Below are positions 57,101 to 64,000 of a stretch of 64,000 nt of DNA, piece by piece; positions within the stretch are counted from its first letter, which is position 1; each line of letters starts with the position of its first letter. Under the pieces are notes generated by a model. It had not been told where the DNA came from, did not search any database, and worked only from the letters and a program-made list of their open reading frames with translations. The translations under genes were made by a program, and so were the position numbers. The stretch is from a virus. The stretch covers positions 1 to 64,000 of IMG/VR virus record IMGVR_UViG_3300010885_038456. One strand, 5' to 3'.

Positions 57101-57301
57101 ATGAAAATAGAAACAGAAGAACAATTCAATGAGTTTGTGAGTGAAACAATTCCACAAGCTCTTTTTCACGTCGAACGGACTGATATGGATGATGAGTATG
57201 GAGTCCGAATAGATGAGTTGACAATACTCAGATTATTAAACCAACACCCCGAAGTGTTAAAGTTCAAATCACTCACGTGGTTTGTTCGGAGCTTCGTATA
57301 A
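57101..57301 (+). CDS. Unknown protein, 66 residues
   Basis: Acidic N-terminus (KIETEEQFNEFVSETI), then RTDMDDEYGVRIDELTIL. Starts after AAAAAGGTTATG. No motif known. Confidence 0.52.
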   Translation: MKIETEEQFNEFVSETIPQALFHVERTDMDDEYGVRIDELTILRLLNQHPEVLKFKSLTWFVRSFV

Positions 57302-57313
57302 AACTATAATGTT

Positions 57314-57418
57314 ATGCTGATATTGAAGGTGTGTTATTTGGTTGTTGTATTTTGGTGTGCAGCACTACTGGTTTTGGAGTTAACAAATGTGTCTGACAAA
57401 TCGAAGGACGATAAATAA
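57314..57418 (+). CDS. Single-helix membrane peptide, 34 residues
   Basis: One transmembrane helix (ILKVCYLVVVFWCAALLVL) followed by a charged tail. The gene fits exactly between neighbours and starts after ATGTTATG. Function unknown. Confidence 0.48.
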   Translation: MLILKVCYLVVVFWCAALLVLELTNVSDKSKDDK

Positions 57419-57429
57419 AATAGTTATAT

Positions 57430-57618
57430 ATGGGACAAGAACGAACTGAGGCTGAATACCAACAAATGGTAATCAACTTATTGATGGGGATAACAGATAT
57501 CCTCAAAGAAATGCAACAACAACAACAATCGGGTAATTCTACTAAGATAACCGTAGTTGGTAACAGAGGAACATCAAGTCCGAAAGGATTTAATTCTAAA
57601 GATGATTTTGTATTATAA
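57430..57618 (+). CDS. Small protein with Gln run, 62 residues
   Basis: Helical with a run of glutamines (MQQQQQSG) and a basic Gly/Ser tail. It probably forms an oligomer or linker. No family known. Confidence 0.52.
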   Translation: MGQERTEAEYQQMVINLLMGITDILKEMQQQQQSGNSTKITVVGNRGTSSPKGFNSKDDFVL

Positions 57619-57629
57619 AAGGTATTAAG

Positions 57630-57761
57630 ATGGAAGATGCACAAGAACAAGAGATTTTAGAAAGAATCGATAGACTCATTCAGAAATCAAAAGAAATTGA
57701 TGAGAAGTTGGAATTACTACGAATCGAATTACAATTAAATAAAATTAAAAAGGGAAGTTAA
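57630..57761 (+). CDS. Coiled-coil miniprotein, 43 residues
   Basis: The 43-residue product begins MEDAQEQEILERIDRLIQKS and continues as one heptad-patterned helix (EIDEKLELLRIELQL). The stop codon lies inside the terminator hairpin that ends the operon. Confidence 0.5.
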   Translation: MEDAQEQEILERIDRLIQKSKEIDEKLELLRIELQLNKIKKGS

Positions 57762-57776
57762 TCACTTCCTTTTTTT
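57751..57776 (+). terminator. Rho-independent terminator
   Basis: AGGGAAGT pairs with ACTTCCTT around a 5-base loop, with a run of T residues. It ends the run of small genes and overlaps the stop of the last one. Confidence 0.85.
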
Positions 57777-57785
57777 ATGCCATAA

Positions 57786-57841
57786 TTTAACATTATTTAA
57801 CTAAAATAATTTGGCGGTTAGAAAAATAATGAGTACCTTAC
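57786..57841 (+). promoter_or_regulatory. TTTAAC-repeat promoter 8, degenerate, without a gene
   Basis: TTTAAC at 57786 and 57796 and TTTG at 57810-57813 keep the exact spacing, but the -7 box is TACCTTAC (57834-57841), one T shorter than the consensus, and the common leader is missing. No gene follows; promoter 9 begins 35 bases later. It may be a relic of a deleted or duplicated unit. Confidence 0.6.
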
Positions 57842-57876
57842 CGTGTCAAACACTTCACTACTCACCATTAATATAA

Positions 57877-57943
57877 TTTAACATCTTTTAACATTATTTA
57901 ACTAAAATAATTTGGTAGTGTGTATATAATTTTGTATCTTTAC
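57877..57943 (+). promoter_or_regulatory. TTTAAC-repeat promoter 9 (VWA gene)
   Basis: TTTAAC at 57877, 57887 and 57897 with period 10, then TTTG at 57911-57914 and TATCTTTA at 57935-57942, with gaps 8 and 20. The leader is short (26 bases) and differs from the common leader. Drives the VWA gene at 57968. Confidence 0.85.
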
Positions 57944-57967
57944 TATGTAATCAATGAGAGATAAGTT

Positions 57968-60016
57968 ATGAATGTAAAAACTATGAGTAAAAAGGTTTTC
58001 AAACCACAAGCTTCTTCGTTCTGGACAGATGTTTGGGATTCGTATGAAGAAAATGATTCTTACACTCCAGAAGAATCGAAATCGATTAACCTAATGAAGT
58101 TGAGTGGTCATCGCAGGGCGATAGCTAACTTTGTTAATATCCTAACCAACCAAAATATTCCGGTTGAGTTTAAACAATCGGGTGGGTCTTACACCGATGG
58201 TAAGAGTGTTACAATTTCTTCGGATGTTAAACCAGAAAAGTTTGATATCGCAGTTGGGTTGGCGTTGCACGAAGCTTCTCACATTAAACTTACCGATTTT
58301 CAGTTATTTCCAAACTACTATGTTCCAGATGAGTTATTCAAATTGGGACAATCTAAGGGATTGGATGTTAACTCCAATACAGGTCATCGGAGTACATATC
58401 AATTCAAAACCATCAAAGATTTAACGAATTGGGTTGAAGACCGTAGAATTGATACTTTTATCTTTAAGACCTGTCCAGGTTATAGAGATTACTATCGGGC
58501 TTTGTATAACGAATACTTCTACGCTGATATCGTAGCAAAGGGATTGAAATCTGACGAGTATACCGATGAAACAATTGATTCGTATCTGTTCCGAATTATC
58601 AATATCAATAACGAATCTACTGACCTTACTAAGTTGAAAGGTTTAAAATCGATATACAGAATATTGGATTTGGCTAATATAGAACGTTTAACTTCAACCA
58701 CCGATTCACTCAAAGTTGCCGAAGCAATCTTTGATGTTATCCTTACTCACATTGACAACACCGATTGTGGTGAAGGTGATAATGATGAGGAAATCGAAGA
58801 TGGTGACGGAGAAGCCGGTGAAGGTACTGACGGTGAAAGTAAAGAAGGCGATGGCACTAACGAAAGTGAAGGTGGTGCAGCTTCAAATGGTGGTGGTGAA
58901 TCAGAAGAATCTGATAAATCACCCAAAGGTAGTTCAGATAAACCACTTTCGGACGCAGCTAAAAAGCAATTGGCTAAAGCAATTGATAAACAAAAGCAGT
59001 TCATTAATGGTGATGTGAATAAGAAAGGAATTACCAAATCACAGGCATCAACACTTAACTCATTAGAACAATCTGGAACTGAAATGGTGACAGTAGGTGG
59101 ACAGGTGATTGACGGACTTGGTAGAGCAATGGGACAGACTCAGGTGATGGTTTCAAAACGAATGACCGAATCACTAATGAAACAACAAACATTCCCATTC
59201 GCCTATACAAATTACAAAGGTGAATTGAATGACTATTGTGGTACAGAAGTTTCCAAAGGTATTCAATTGGGTACTATCTTAGGTAAACGTTTGGCAGTTC
59301 GTTCTGAAGAGCGTGAAACGATTAACACCAGACAACAAAGTGGTAAAATTGATAAGAGATTAATCGCTGGTTTGGGATTTGGTTACGAAGCAGTATTCTC
59401 AACGAGAGATATTTCAAAGTTTAAAAAGGTAGCATTACATATTTCAATTGATGCAAGTGGTTCGATGGACGGAAGACGTTGGGACCAAACAATCGTTACA
59501 ACGGTTGCCATTTGTAAGGCGGCATCTATGATTAGTAATTTAGATGTGCAAGTTTCTATTAGAGGTACTTGGAATGATAGTGGTTCTAAACCATACGTTG
59601 TTATCGCTTATGATTCTAAGATTGACAAATTTGAAAAGGTTAAACGTTTATTTCCATCACTAAGAGCTAGTGGTACAACACCTGAAGGACTTTGTTACGA
59701 AGCAATTATGAATCACTTTATAGAATCTTCCAGAGATACTGAATCGTACTTTGTTAATATATGTGATGGTGAACCAAACTGGGAAGGTAATGGTTTTTAT
59801 TACACCGGCCAAATCGCTTTGAATCACACAAAATTAATGGTTAATAAGATACGTTCGAAAGGTATAAAGGTTCTAAGTTATTTCGTAGATGGTAATTCAT
59901 CAGGGCATTCACAAGACCGTTTCAAAGTAATGTATGGCGATTCAAGCAGATTCGTAGATATCAACAATATCGTACCAATTACCAAAACGTTAAACGAACT
60001 TTTCCTAACTAGATAA
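57968..60016 (+). CDS. VWA protein with HExxH domain, CobT/DUF2201-like
   Basis: The 682-residue protein has an N-terminal domain with HEASH at 101-105 (HExxH zinc motif), typical of the putative metallopeptidase half of DUF2201 proteins. An acidic linker (about 262-320, Glu/Asp/Gly-rich) follows, and then a VWA domain with the MIDAS motif DASGS near residue 494. The acidic linker plus VWA is the build of CobT. It pairs with the AAA+ protein at 62383; both stand behind the same promoter type. Such pairs act as chaperones that insert metals or remodel complexes. Confidence 0.82.
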   Translation: MNVKTMSKKVFKPQASSFWTDVWDSYEENDSYTPEESKSINLMKLSGHRRAIANFVNILTNQNIPVEFKQSGGSYTDGKSVTISSDVKPEKFDIAVGLALHEASHIKLTDFQLFPNYYVPDELFKLGQSKGLDVNSNTGHRSTYQFKTIKDLTNWVEDRRIDTFIFKTCPGYRDYYRALYNEYFYADIVAKGLKSDEYTDETIDSYLFRIININNESTDLTKLKGLKSIYRILDLANIERLTSTTDSLKVAEAIFDVILTHIDNTDCGEGDNDEEIEDGDGEAGEGTDGESKEGDGTNESEGGAASNGGGESEESDKSPKGSSDKPLSDAAKKQLAKAIDKQKQFINGDVNKKGITKSQASTLNSLEQSGTEMVTVGGQVIDGLGRAMGQTQVMVSKRMTESLMKQQTFPFAYTNYKGELNDYCGTEVSKGIQLGTILGKRLAVRSEERETINTRQQSGKIDKRLIAGLGFGYEAVFSTRDISKFKKVALHISIDASGSMDGRRWDQTIVTTVAICKAASMISNLDVQVSIRGTWNDSGSKPYVVIAYDSKIDKFEKVKRLFPSLRASGTTPEGLCYEAIMNHFIESSRDTESYFVNICDGEPNWEGNGFYYTGQIALNHTKLMVNKIRSKGIKVLSYFVDGNSSGHSQDRFKVMYGDSSRFVDINNIVPITKTLNELFLTR

Positions 60017-60021
60017 TCAAT

Positions 60022-60405
60022 ATGGCTAATTCAAAAGGCAACGATGGTGTGGTGTTAAACTTTCTTATGAGGAATGGGTTTAAGTGGCAAGATAAAGAAG
60101 TAGTTACGGAAGATGGTGTAACCTATCTAAAGCTGAAAGATATTAAGATAGCAGCACTCGGTGAAGATGGTAGGTTATGGATATCGACAGAACGAGCAAG
60201 ACGTATCAAAGGGTTTAAAACTAAATGTAAAGACCTACTGAATGAATTACCCAATGTTAAGATAGTCCAAACCAACTTTGAATGGATATTGAATGGTACA
60301 CGTTGGACAGGTAAACCGATATGTGTAGTATCAACTGCGAGTTTGGATATAAATGATTTTTTGGACACCATTAATAATACAATCAGTAATGCTAACAATA
60401 CATAA
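60022..60405 (+). CDS. Unknown protein, 127 residues
   Basis: Mixed fold with VLNFLMRNGFKWQDKEVV and KLKDIKIAALGEDGRLWIS, ending in an Asn-rich tail. It starts five bases after the VWA gene, so it is likely a partner of that system. It overlaps the next gene by 17 bases. No family known. Confidence 0.57.
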   Translation: MANSKGNDGVVLNFLMRNGFKWQDKEVVTEDGVTYLKLKDIKIAALGEDGRLWISTERARRIKGFKTKCKDLLNELPNVKIVQTNFEWILNGTRWTGKPICVVSTASLDINDFLDTINNTISNANNT

Positions 60406-60832
60406 CATAGAGGAATTCGCACATAATATACCACTAGATACGGATAATACATCTGTACCTGCATCTGGTATGATACAAATACGATACGCTGGGACAGCGG
60501 TATTAGATGAGTTATTGGAAGGAGATGATAACCGAATTAAAAAATATGGATTTGACGTAAGATATATTGATACATCATACACTAGAACTATGACACCTTC
60601 ACTAATTGGTAGAATGTATTTAAGTAGGACTACCCATAGGAGCAAGGGCGGGTTTGATTATTACAAATTGGTGTTCCCAACTTCTAAGACATCATTTCCA
60701 TACCCAACTGCGGTGATTGGTGCAAAGATGGAAGCAGAGGTTACGACTCATTTGGTATTGAGTGATGCAGAGAGTTTCAAACTATTTCTGACGATGTGGA
60801 TACAATCGAATTTAATTCCACCAATAGCATAG
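60389..60832 (+). CDS. Unknown protein, 147 residues
   Basis: I start at ATG 60389 (MLTIHNIEEFAHNIPLD) because it is the first with a natural N-terminus; a farther start overlaps the previous gene by 50 bases. The protein is beta-rich with IQIRYAGTAVLDELL and TSFPYPTAVIGAKMEAEV. Third member of the VWA operon by position. No family known. Confidence 0.55.
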   Translation: MLTIHNIEEFAHNIPLDTDNTSVPASGMIQIRYAGTAVLDELLEGDDNRIKKYGFDVRYIDTSYTRTMTPSLIGRMYLSRTTHRSKGGFDYYKLVFPTSKTSFPYPTAVIGAKMEAEVTTHLVLSDAESFKLFLTMWIQSNLIPPIA

Positions 60833-61140
60833 TTACCAAAAGCAAAATCAAATCCATTACAAAATGGACACATATAATAATTCAGCTAAAACGAGTAATA
60901 CTACAAGTAATACATACATAGCATAAGAGTATACATAAGAAGTAATAGATAATAAATAATCAGTATAAGTAACTGTACATAGTACCAGAGTAAGAGTATA
61001 TACTGCTGTATAGTAATACTAATGTATGACTGTATAGAATACCACTGTACATAGTACGAGATGGTTAGCCACACTACCCAACTGACTACATTAATACGAA
61101 CGACTAATTCAACTACGGATACACTAATACGAACGACTTT

Positions 61141-61202
61141 GTACATTCGTAGCAATAGTACATTCGTAGCAATAGTACATTCGTAGCAATAGTACATTCG
61201 TA
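61141..61202 (+). repeat. Tandem repeat, 17-base unit, about 3.6 copies
   Basis: The unit GTACATTCGTAGCAATA starts at 61141, 61158 and 61175, and a partial copy starts at 61192. The copies are perfect. No spacer is present, so it is not a CRISPR array; iterons of a replication origin are a better analogy. Confidence 0.9.
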
Positions 61203-61257
61203 CAGTTGTACAAACAATATTGACACCTACCAACTCACTGCTACTACTACCATATGA

Positions 61258-61307
61258 AATACACTACTATGTATAACATACTACTACCTATAACATAGTA
61301 GTGTATT
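61258..61307. repeat. Perfect 15-base inverted repeat
   Basis: AATACACTACTATGT (61258-61272) and ACATAGTAGTGTATT (61293-61307) are perfect reverse complements around a 20-base loop. There is no T run, so it is not a simple terminator. It lies 50 bases after the 17-base tandem repeat. Confidence 0.88.
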
Positions 61308-61524
61308 AAACCCACCTACCCTATCATAATATATAAGTGCACCGGTTTAATAGACGTAGAATGGATTAAAAAAGGATTGGAAACCAGTCAGTATCAAAAA
61401 GAGTGATGAGACCATAGTAATACATACATACGATAGGTCACCATACACACGAGTTCATTTCGGATTAGACCACCCTTAAACGCTATGTAAACCACGTACG
61501 ATTGAAAGCAAAATAATAGCAGAA

Positions 61525-61591
61525 TTTAACATTTATTAACATTATTTAACTAAAAGGAGTTGGCAGTGTCAGCTGAATTAGTTACCTTTAG
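61525..61591 (+). promoter_or_regulatory. TTTAAC-repeat promoter 10
   Basis: TTTAAC at 61525, ATTAAC at 61535 and TTTAAC at 61545 are period 10. The -33 box is GTTG (61559-61562) instead of TTTG, and the -7 box TACCTTTA is at 61583-61590, gaps again 8 and 20. The common leader follows. The weak -33 box suggests dependence on the hexamer-binding factor. Confidence 0.82.
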
Positions 61592-61631
61592 GTATTGAGT
61601 TAAGAGAGTTATTAATTAAAACCAAAAAGTT

Positions 61632-61853
61632 ATGAGAAATTCAGAAAGTATTGTTGAGATTGCGAGTTCATTAAACGCTGTAGAGTTTACAAAGTTTTTA
61701 GATACAGAACAGATTTTCTATGAATTATTAGATTGTGATAACATTATGGACTATAACGATGGATTTTACAACATAGTTGTTTGTAATCCGGCTGATGGAA
61801 CTGGTGTTGAGGGTGAAGCATTTTTATTTATTGATGGTATTTACACAGCGTAA
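61632..61853 (+). CDS. Unknown acidic protein, 73 residues
   Basis: Acidic, with SLNAVEFTKFLDTEQIFYELL, then YNIVVCNPADGTGVEGEAF. First gene behind promoter 10. It starts with AAAAAGTTATG. No family known. Confidence 0.55.
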   Translation: MRNSESIVEIASSLNAVEFTKFLDTEQIFYELLDCDNIMDYNDGFYNIVVCNPADGTGVEGEAFLFIDGIYTA

Positions 61854-61864
61854 TTCAAAAAGTT

Positions 61865-62089
61865 ATGAGAGAAGTTAGATTAAGTATGGCAGTTCAGTCA
61901 CATCTGAGTGATGTTATGTATGAGAATGAATCAGGTAGAACACCAAAGCTACGTTTTATAAAGCAAATTATACATTGGAATCCAAATTTAGAAATAGAAG
62001 TTGAAACCCGTTATTTAGATTGGTTATGGGAACAGTGCTTAAACGGAGGGTTTGGTGGTGAGTATAGTAGTTGGAAAGAATGTAACTAA
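61865..62089 (+). CDS. Unknown protein, 74 residues
   Basis: Mixed fold with RLSMAVQSHLSDVMYENE and LEIEVETRYLDWLWEQC, ending Gly/Trp-rich. It follows 11 bases after its neighbour and also starts with AAAAAGTTATG. Function unknown. Confidence 0.54.
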   Translation: MREVRLSMAVQSHLSDVMYENESGRTPKLRFIKQIIHWNPNLEIEVETRYLDWLWEQCLNGGFGGEYSSWKECN

Positions 62090-62090
62090 C

Positions 62091-62272
62091 GGAATATTAA
62101 CAGGTTAGATAATTCAGCAGTGAATATTCCATTAGCTAAGCCGTGATGATGATGAGTATGTATTATCAAATTGTAAGTAAAACACACCAATCGCTTACAC
62201 TTTAGTTAGTGTATCACATACGAGACGTAACAGATTGTAAGTAAAACACCACATTCGCTATCAATTTGATAT
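62091..62272 (+). other. Non-coding stretch with inverted and direct repeats
   Basis: GGAATATT (62091-62098) pairs with AATATTCC (62123-62130). Further on, ATTGTAAGTAAAACAC occurs twice (around 62170 and 62234), the first copy followed by a TACACT...AGTGTA hairpin. This sits directly upstream of promoter 11 and could be an operator, an RNA structure, or a duplicated remnant. No credible gene is present. Confidence 0.5.
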
Positions 62273-62339
62273 TTTAACATAATTTAACATTGTTTAACAC
62301 TTCAAATTTGGCAGTCTAAGTAATAATGATTACCTTTAG
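62273..62339 (+). promoter_or_regulatory. TTTAAC-repeat promoter 11 (AAA+ gene)
   Basis: TTTAAC at 62273, 62283 and 62293 (period 10), TTTG at 62307-62310 and TACCTTTA at 62331-62338; gaps 8 and 20. The common leader GGTATTGAGTTGAGAGAG with ATTAATCACTAAAA follows. Drives the AAA+ gene at 62383. Confidence 0.87.
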
Positions 62340-62382
62340 GTATTGAGTTGAGAGAGTTATTAATCACTAAAAACAAACAGTT

Positions 62383-63600
62383 ATGAGTAAGAAAGAAATT
62401 AATGGTTCAGTAGGTTACACCAATGAAATCTACAAAGTGGAATTAATCAGTAATCGTTACCAATTGGTAGACACTGATGGTAAGGTAGTCCTGAATGGTA
62501 ATAAGATAACCGGTTCGGGCCATCGTAAGCAGGCATTCGAACGGGGATTGGCAATTCGGGCCTATGTGAATGGTAGTAATACCAGTTATCGTAAAGTACC
62601 TATTGAGCAGTACAACCTAATCGCTAAACCACTTCATACGGATACAGCAGAGACGGTTGTTGAGAACCCATCGGAACACATTGATGTTAAGGAGTTTATA
62701 CATAAGGAAGGTATTAAGTTAAAACCTAAGAATCTCCTAATGACTGAACTAAAATGGAAATACCTCATTCGTTCCGCAGTACGTGGTAGGAATATTATGA
62801 TGACAGGACCGGCAGGTAGTGGAAAGACAATGGCGGCTAAAGCATTAGTTGAGGCGTTGAACAGACCGTACTTCTACTTCAACTTAGGTTCAACACAAGA
62901 CCCGAGGGCAACGTTCATTGGTAATACCCACTTCAATAAGGAGACCGGTACTTACTTCTCAGAATCTACCTTTGTTAAGGCGATTAAAACACCATACGCA
63001 GTTATCCTATTGGATGAGTTGAGTAGAGCACACCCTGAGGCTTGGAACATTCTAATGAGTGTTATCGACCAGACACAGAGATACTTACGATTGGATGAGG
63101 CAGAAGGTTCACCTATTGTGAATGTGGCTGAAGGAGTTACTTTCATCGCTACGGCTAACATCGGTAATGAGTTCACCTCAACGAGAGTATTAGATAGGGC
63201 ATTAGTTGACCGATTCGTTACCATAGAGGTTGATGTTCTGAACGCTGAGCAGGAGTATGAGTTACTTCAAATGTTATATCCACAAGCTGATAGTGATGAT
63301 TTAAAGGCAGTTGCGGAGATTGTATCACATACCAGAGACCAAATCAAATCGGACGCCGGTAAGATAACAACCGCAGTATCGACCAGAACATCGGTTGAAA
63401 TGGCTGGGTTACTCTATGATGGGTTCACTCTAATCGAATCCGCTGAAGTGGCAATCTTCCCTATGTACTCCACAGATGGTGGCTTGGACTCGGAAAGGAC
63501 ATATATTAAACAATTGGTTCAGAAGTATATGAAAGACGAAAGTGGTGAGAAGTTATTCACCCTCGATCGAGACAAAGAAGATACTTCAATCAATTGGTAA
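62383..63600 (+). CDS. AAA+ ATPase of the MoxR/CobS type
   Basis: The 405-residue protein has Walker A GPAGSGKT at 142-149, Walker B VILLDE at 207-212, a sensor-like FIATANIG around 255 and an arginine-finger-like DRALVDRF. The N-terminal 120 residues are a separate, partly beta domain. It belongs to the MoxR/CobS group that works with VWA proteins such as the one at 57968. Codon use looks richer in G and C than in small neighbours (many CGG, ACC, GGC), a possible sign of a different history. Confidence 0.9.
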   Translation: MSKKEINGSVGYTNEIYKVELISNRYQLVDTDGKVVLNGNKITGSGHRKQAFERGLAIRAYVNGSNTSYRKVPIEQYNLIAKPLHTDTAETVVENPSEHIDVKEFIHKEGIKLKPKNLLMTELKWKYLIRSAVRGRNIMMTGPAGSGKTMAAKALVEALNRPYFYFNLGSTQDPRATFIGNTHFNKETGTYFSESTFVKAIKTPYAVILLDELSRAHPEAWNILMSVIDQTQRYLRLDEAEGSPIVNVAEGVTFIATANIGNEFTSTRVLDRALVDRFVTIEVDVLNAEQEYELLQMLYPQADSDDLKAVAEIVSHTRDQIKSDAGKITTAVSTRTSVEMAGLLYDGFTLIESAEVAIFPMYSTDGGLDSERTYIKQLVQKYMKDESGEKLFTLDRDKEDTSINW

Positions 63601-64000
63601 TAAGGCATATAGGGTATAGTATGGTAACTCTCTCAATATAACTCCCATACATACCCACATTAGGTAGGCGGAGGATAGGCACTCTTTTCATAACGGATGG
63701 CCAATGACCCCTACCTTACTGAATTTTTCATAGTTTTAGATTTAGTTTTTTACAAAGAATGCACCCGCTCATTTAGAGTGGGTGTTTTCACGTTGCCTTA
63801 CGGATTACAAATGTAATTTACAAATGTAACTAATTGACTACCAACCGCATCTGACCGGCATCGGACTAACCTAATAATAAAACAGCTAACACTAAGACAA
63901 GTACACACAATGGGTAAGTATAAGCATACCAGAGTATTACATAGGATATACAACACATAGAGTATAACGTTGGGATAACACTCAGTACCCACAGACCGGT
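63601..64000 (+). other. Non-coding right end of the window
   Basis: About 400 bases without a convincing gene. It has a terminator-like hairpin (63762-63788) and two near-palindromes of the form TTACAAATGTAA next to each other (around 63806-63829), which could be an operator. The last 170 bases are rich in AC and TA steps, like the non-coding repeats at 60.8-61.5 kb. Confidence 0.5.
63762..63788 (+). terminator. Rho-independent terminator
   Basis: CACCCGCTC pairs with GAGTGGGTG (9 bp with one G-T) around a 5-base loop, followed by TTTT. It lies 160 bases after the AAA+ gene and probably ends its transcript. Confidence 0.75.

Larger units (their letters stand above)
60833..61524 (+). other. 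Non-coding region with tandem, direct and inverted repeats
   Basis: About 690 bases without a credible gene. It holds CTGTACATAGTAC twice (around 60974 and 61046), TAATACGAACGACT twice (around 61091 and 61125), a 17-base tandem repeat (61141-61202) and a 15-base perfect inverted repeat (61258-61307). The sequence is rich in TA and AC steps and unlike the neighbouring coding DNA. Such repeat density fits an origin of replication or a regulatory or packaging region. Confidence 0.55.

Noticed and set aside
61141-61202. CRISPR array
   Set aside because: The 17-base units are directly adjacent with no spacers, and no cas gene is present apart from the RecB/Cas4-like nuclease far away at 1216, which fits a phage recombination role.
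60901-61233. Minus-strand frame of 110 codons in the repeat region
   Set aside because: It reads through the tandem repeats, is built of Tyr/Val/Leu/Ile from TA-rich DNA, and lacks a promoter or start context. The frame is open probably by chance.
63798-63992. Minus-strand frame of 64 codons at the right end
   Set aside because: No other gene is on this strand, the Cys/Tyr-rich product resembles nothing and the region shares the composition of the non-coding repeat block.

Overview
The window looks like part of a large tailed bacteriophage genome whose host belongs to the Bacteroidota. Phage origin is supported by a T4-type clamp-loader pair (gp44 C-terminus and gp62) at the left edge, an endolysin with two holin candidates, a GIY-YIG homing-type endonuclease, a tRNA array, dozens of tiny tightly packed genes, and every convincing gene lying on the + strand. 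The host assignment rests on promoters of the Bacteroidota type (TTTG, a 19-20 base spacer, then TANNTTTG), A-rich start contexts without Shine-Dalgarno sequences, SPII-type lipoproteins, and protein families typical of that phylum.

Region 1 (1-2.1 kb) holds replication and recombination genes: the clamp loader and a RecB/Cas4-like nuclease with four cysteines placed as in Fe-S nucleases. Region 2 (2.1-18.8 kb) is a cluster of about 20 genes for glycan synthesis. It has about eleven glycosyltransferases or glycosyltransferase-like proteins of several folds, a sugar-nucleotide pyrophosphorylase, a PLP aminotransferase, an N-formyltransferase, a FabH-type ketoacyl synthase with intact Cys-His-Asn, a FabG-like reductase, two GNAT acyltransferases, a cupin, a GDPD-like protein and an epimerase-like protein. 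Together they could make and attach an N-formylated or N-acylated amino sugar.

Region 3 (18.9-25 kb) has nucleic-acid or small-molecule end-modifying enzymes (HAD phosphatase, APS-kinase-like P-loop protein), a cytidylyltransferase, a ferredoxin, membrane-anchored helical proteins and the GH19 endolysin with a holin candidate. Region 4 (25-36 kb) is an unusual envelope module. It encodes CsgG/LPP20-like proteins, two large secreted proteins with dockerin-like and cohesin-like parts (one also with a C-type lectin domain), two outer-membrane beta-barrels, two lipoproteins with a fold resembling the type IX secretion sorting domain, a second holin candidate, a homing endonuclease and a secreted DRGH nuclease. 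All but a few carry signal peptides, so they should act in the host envelope rather than in the virion.

Region 5 (36-64 kb) is an accessory region of mostly small unknown genes. It also holds an AdoMet-decarboxylase-like pseudoenzyme, HAD and zeta-toxin-like kinase proteins, a lipoprotein, three odd tRNA-Gly(UCC)-like genes plus tRNA-Asp with structured RNA around them, ferredoxin reductase, methylglyoxal synthase, zincins, GroEL, and a CobT-like VWA protein with a CobS/MoxR AAA+ ATPase. Eleven promoters here share one strict architecture: two or three TTTAAC hexamers (mostly 10 bases apart), exactly 8 bases to TTTG, exactly 20 bases to a TANNTTTA/G box, often followed by a nearly identical transcribed leader ending in GTTATG. 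I think this is a phage-specific regulon read by the host sigma factor together with a phage activator, and it is the most striking undescribed element in the window.
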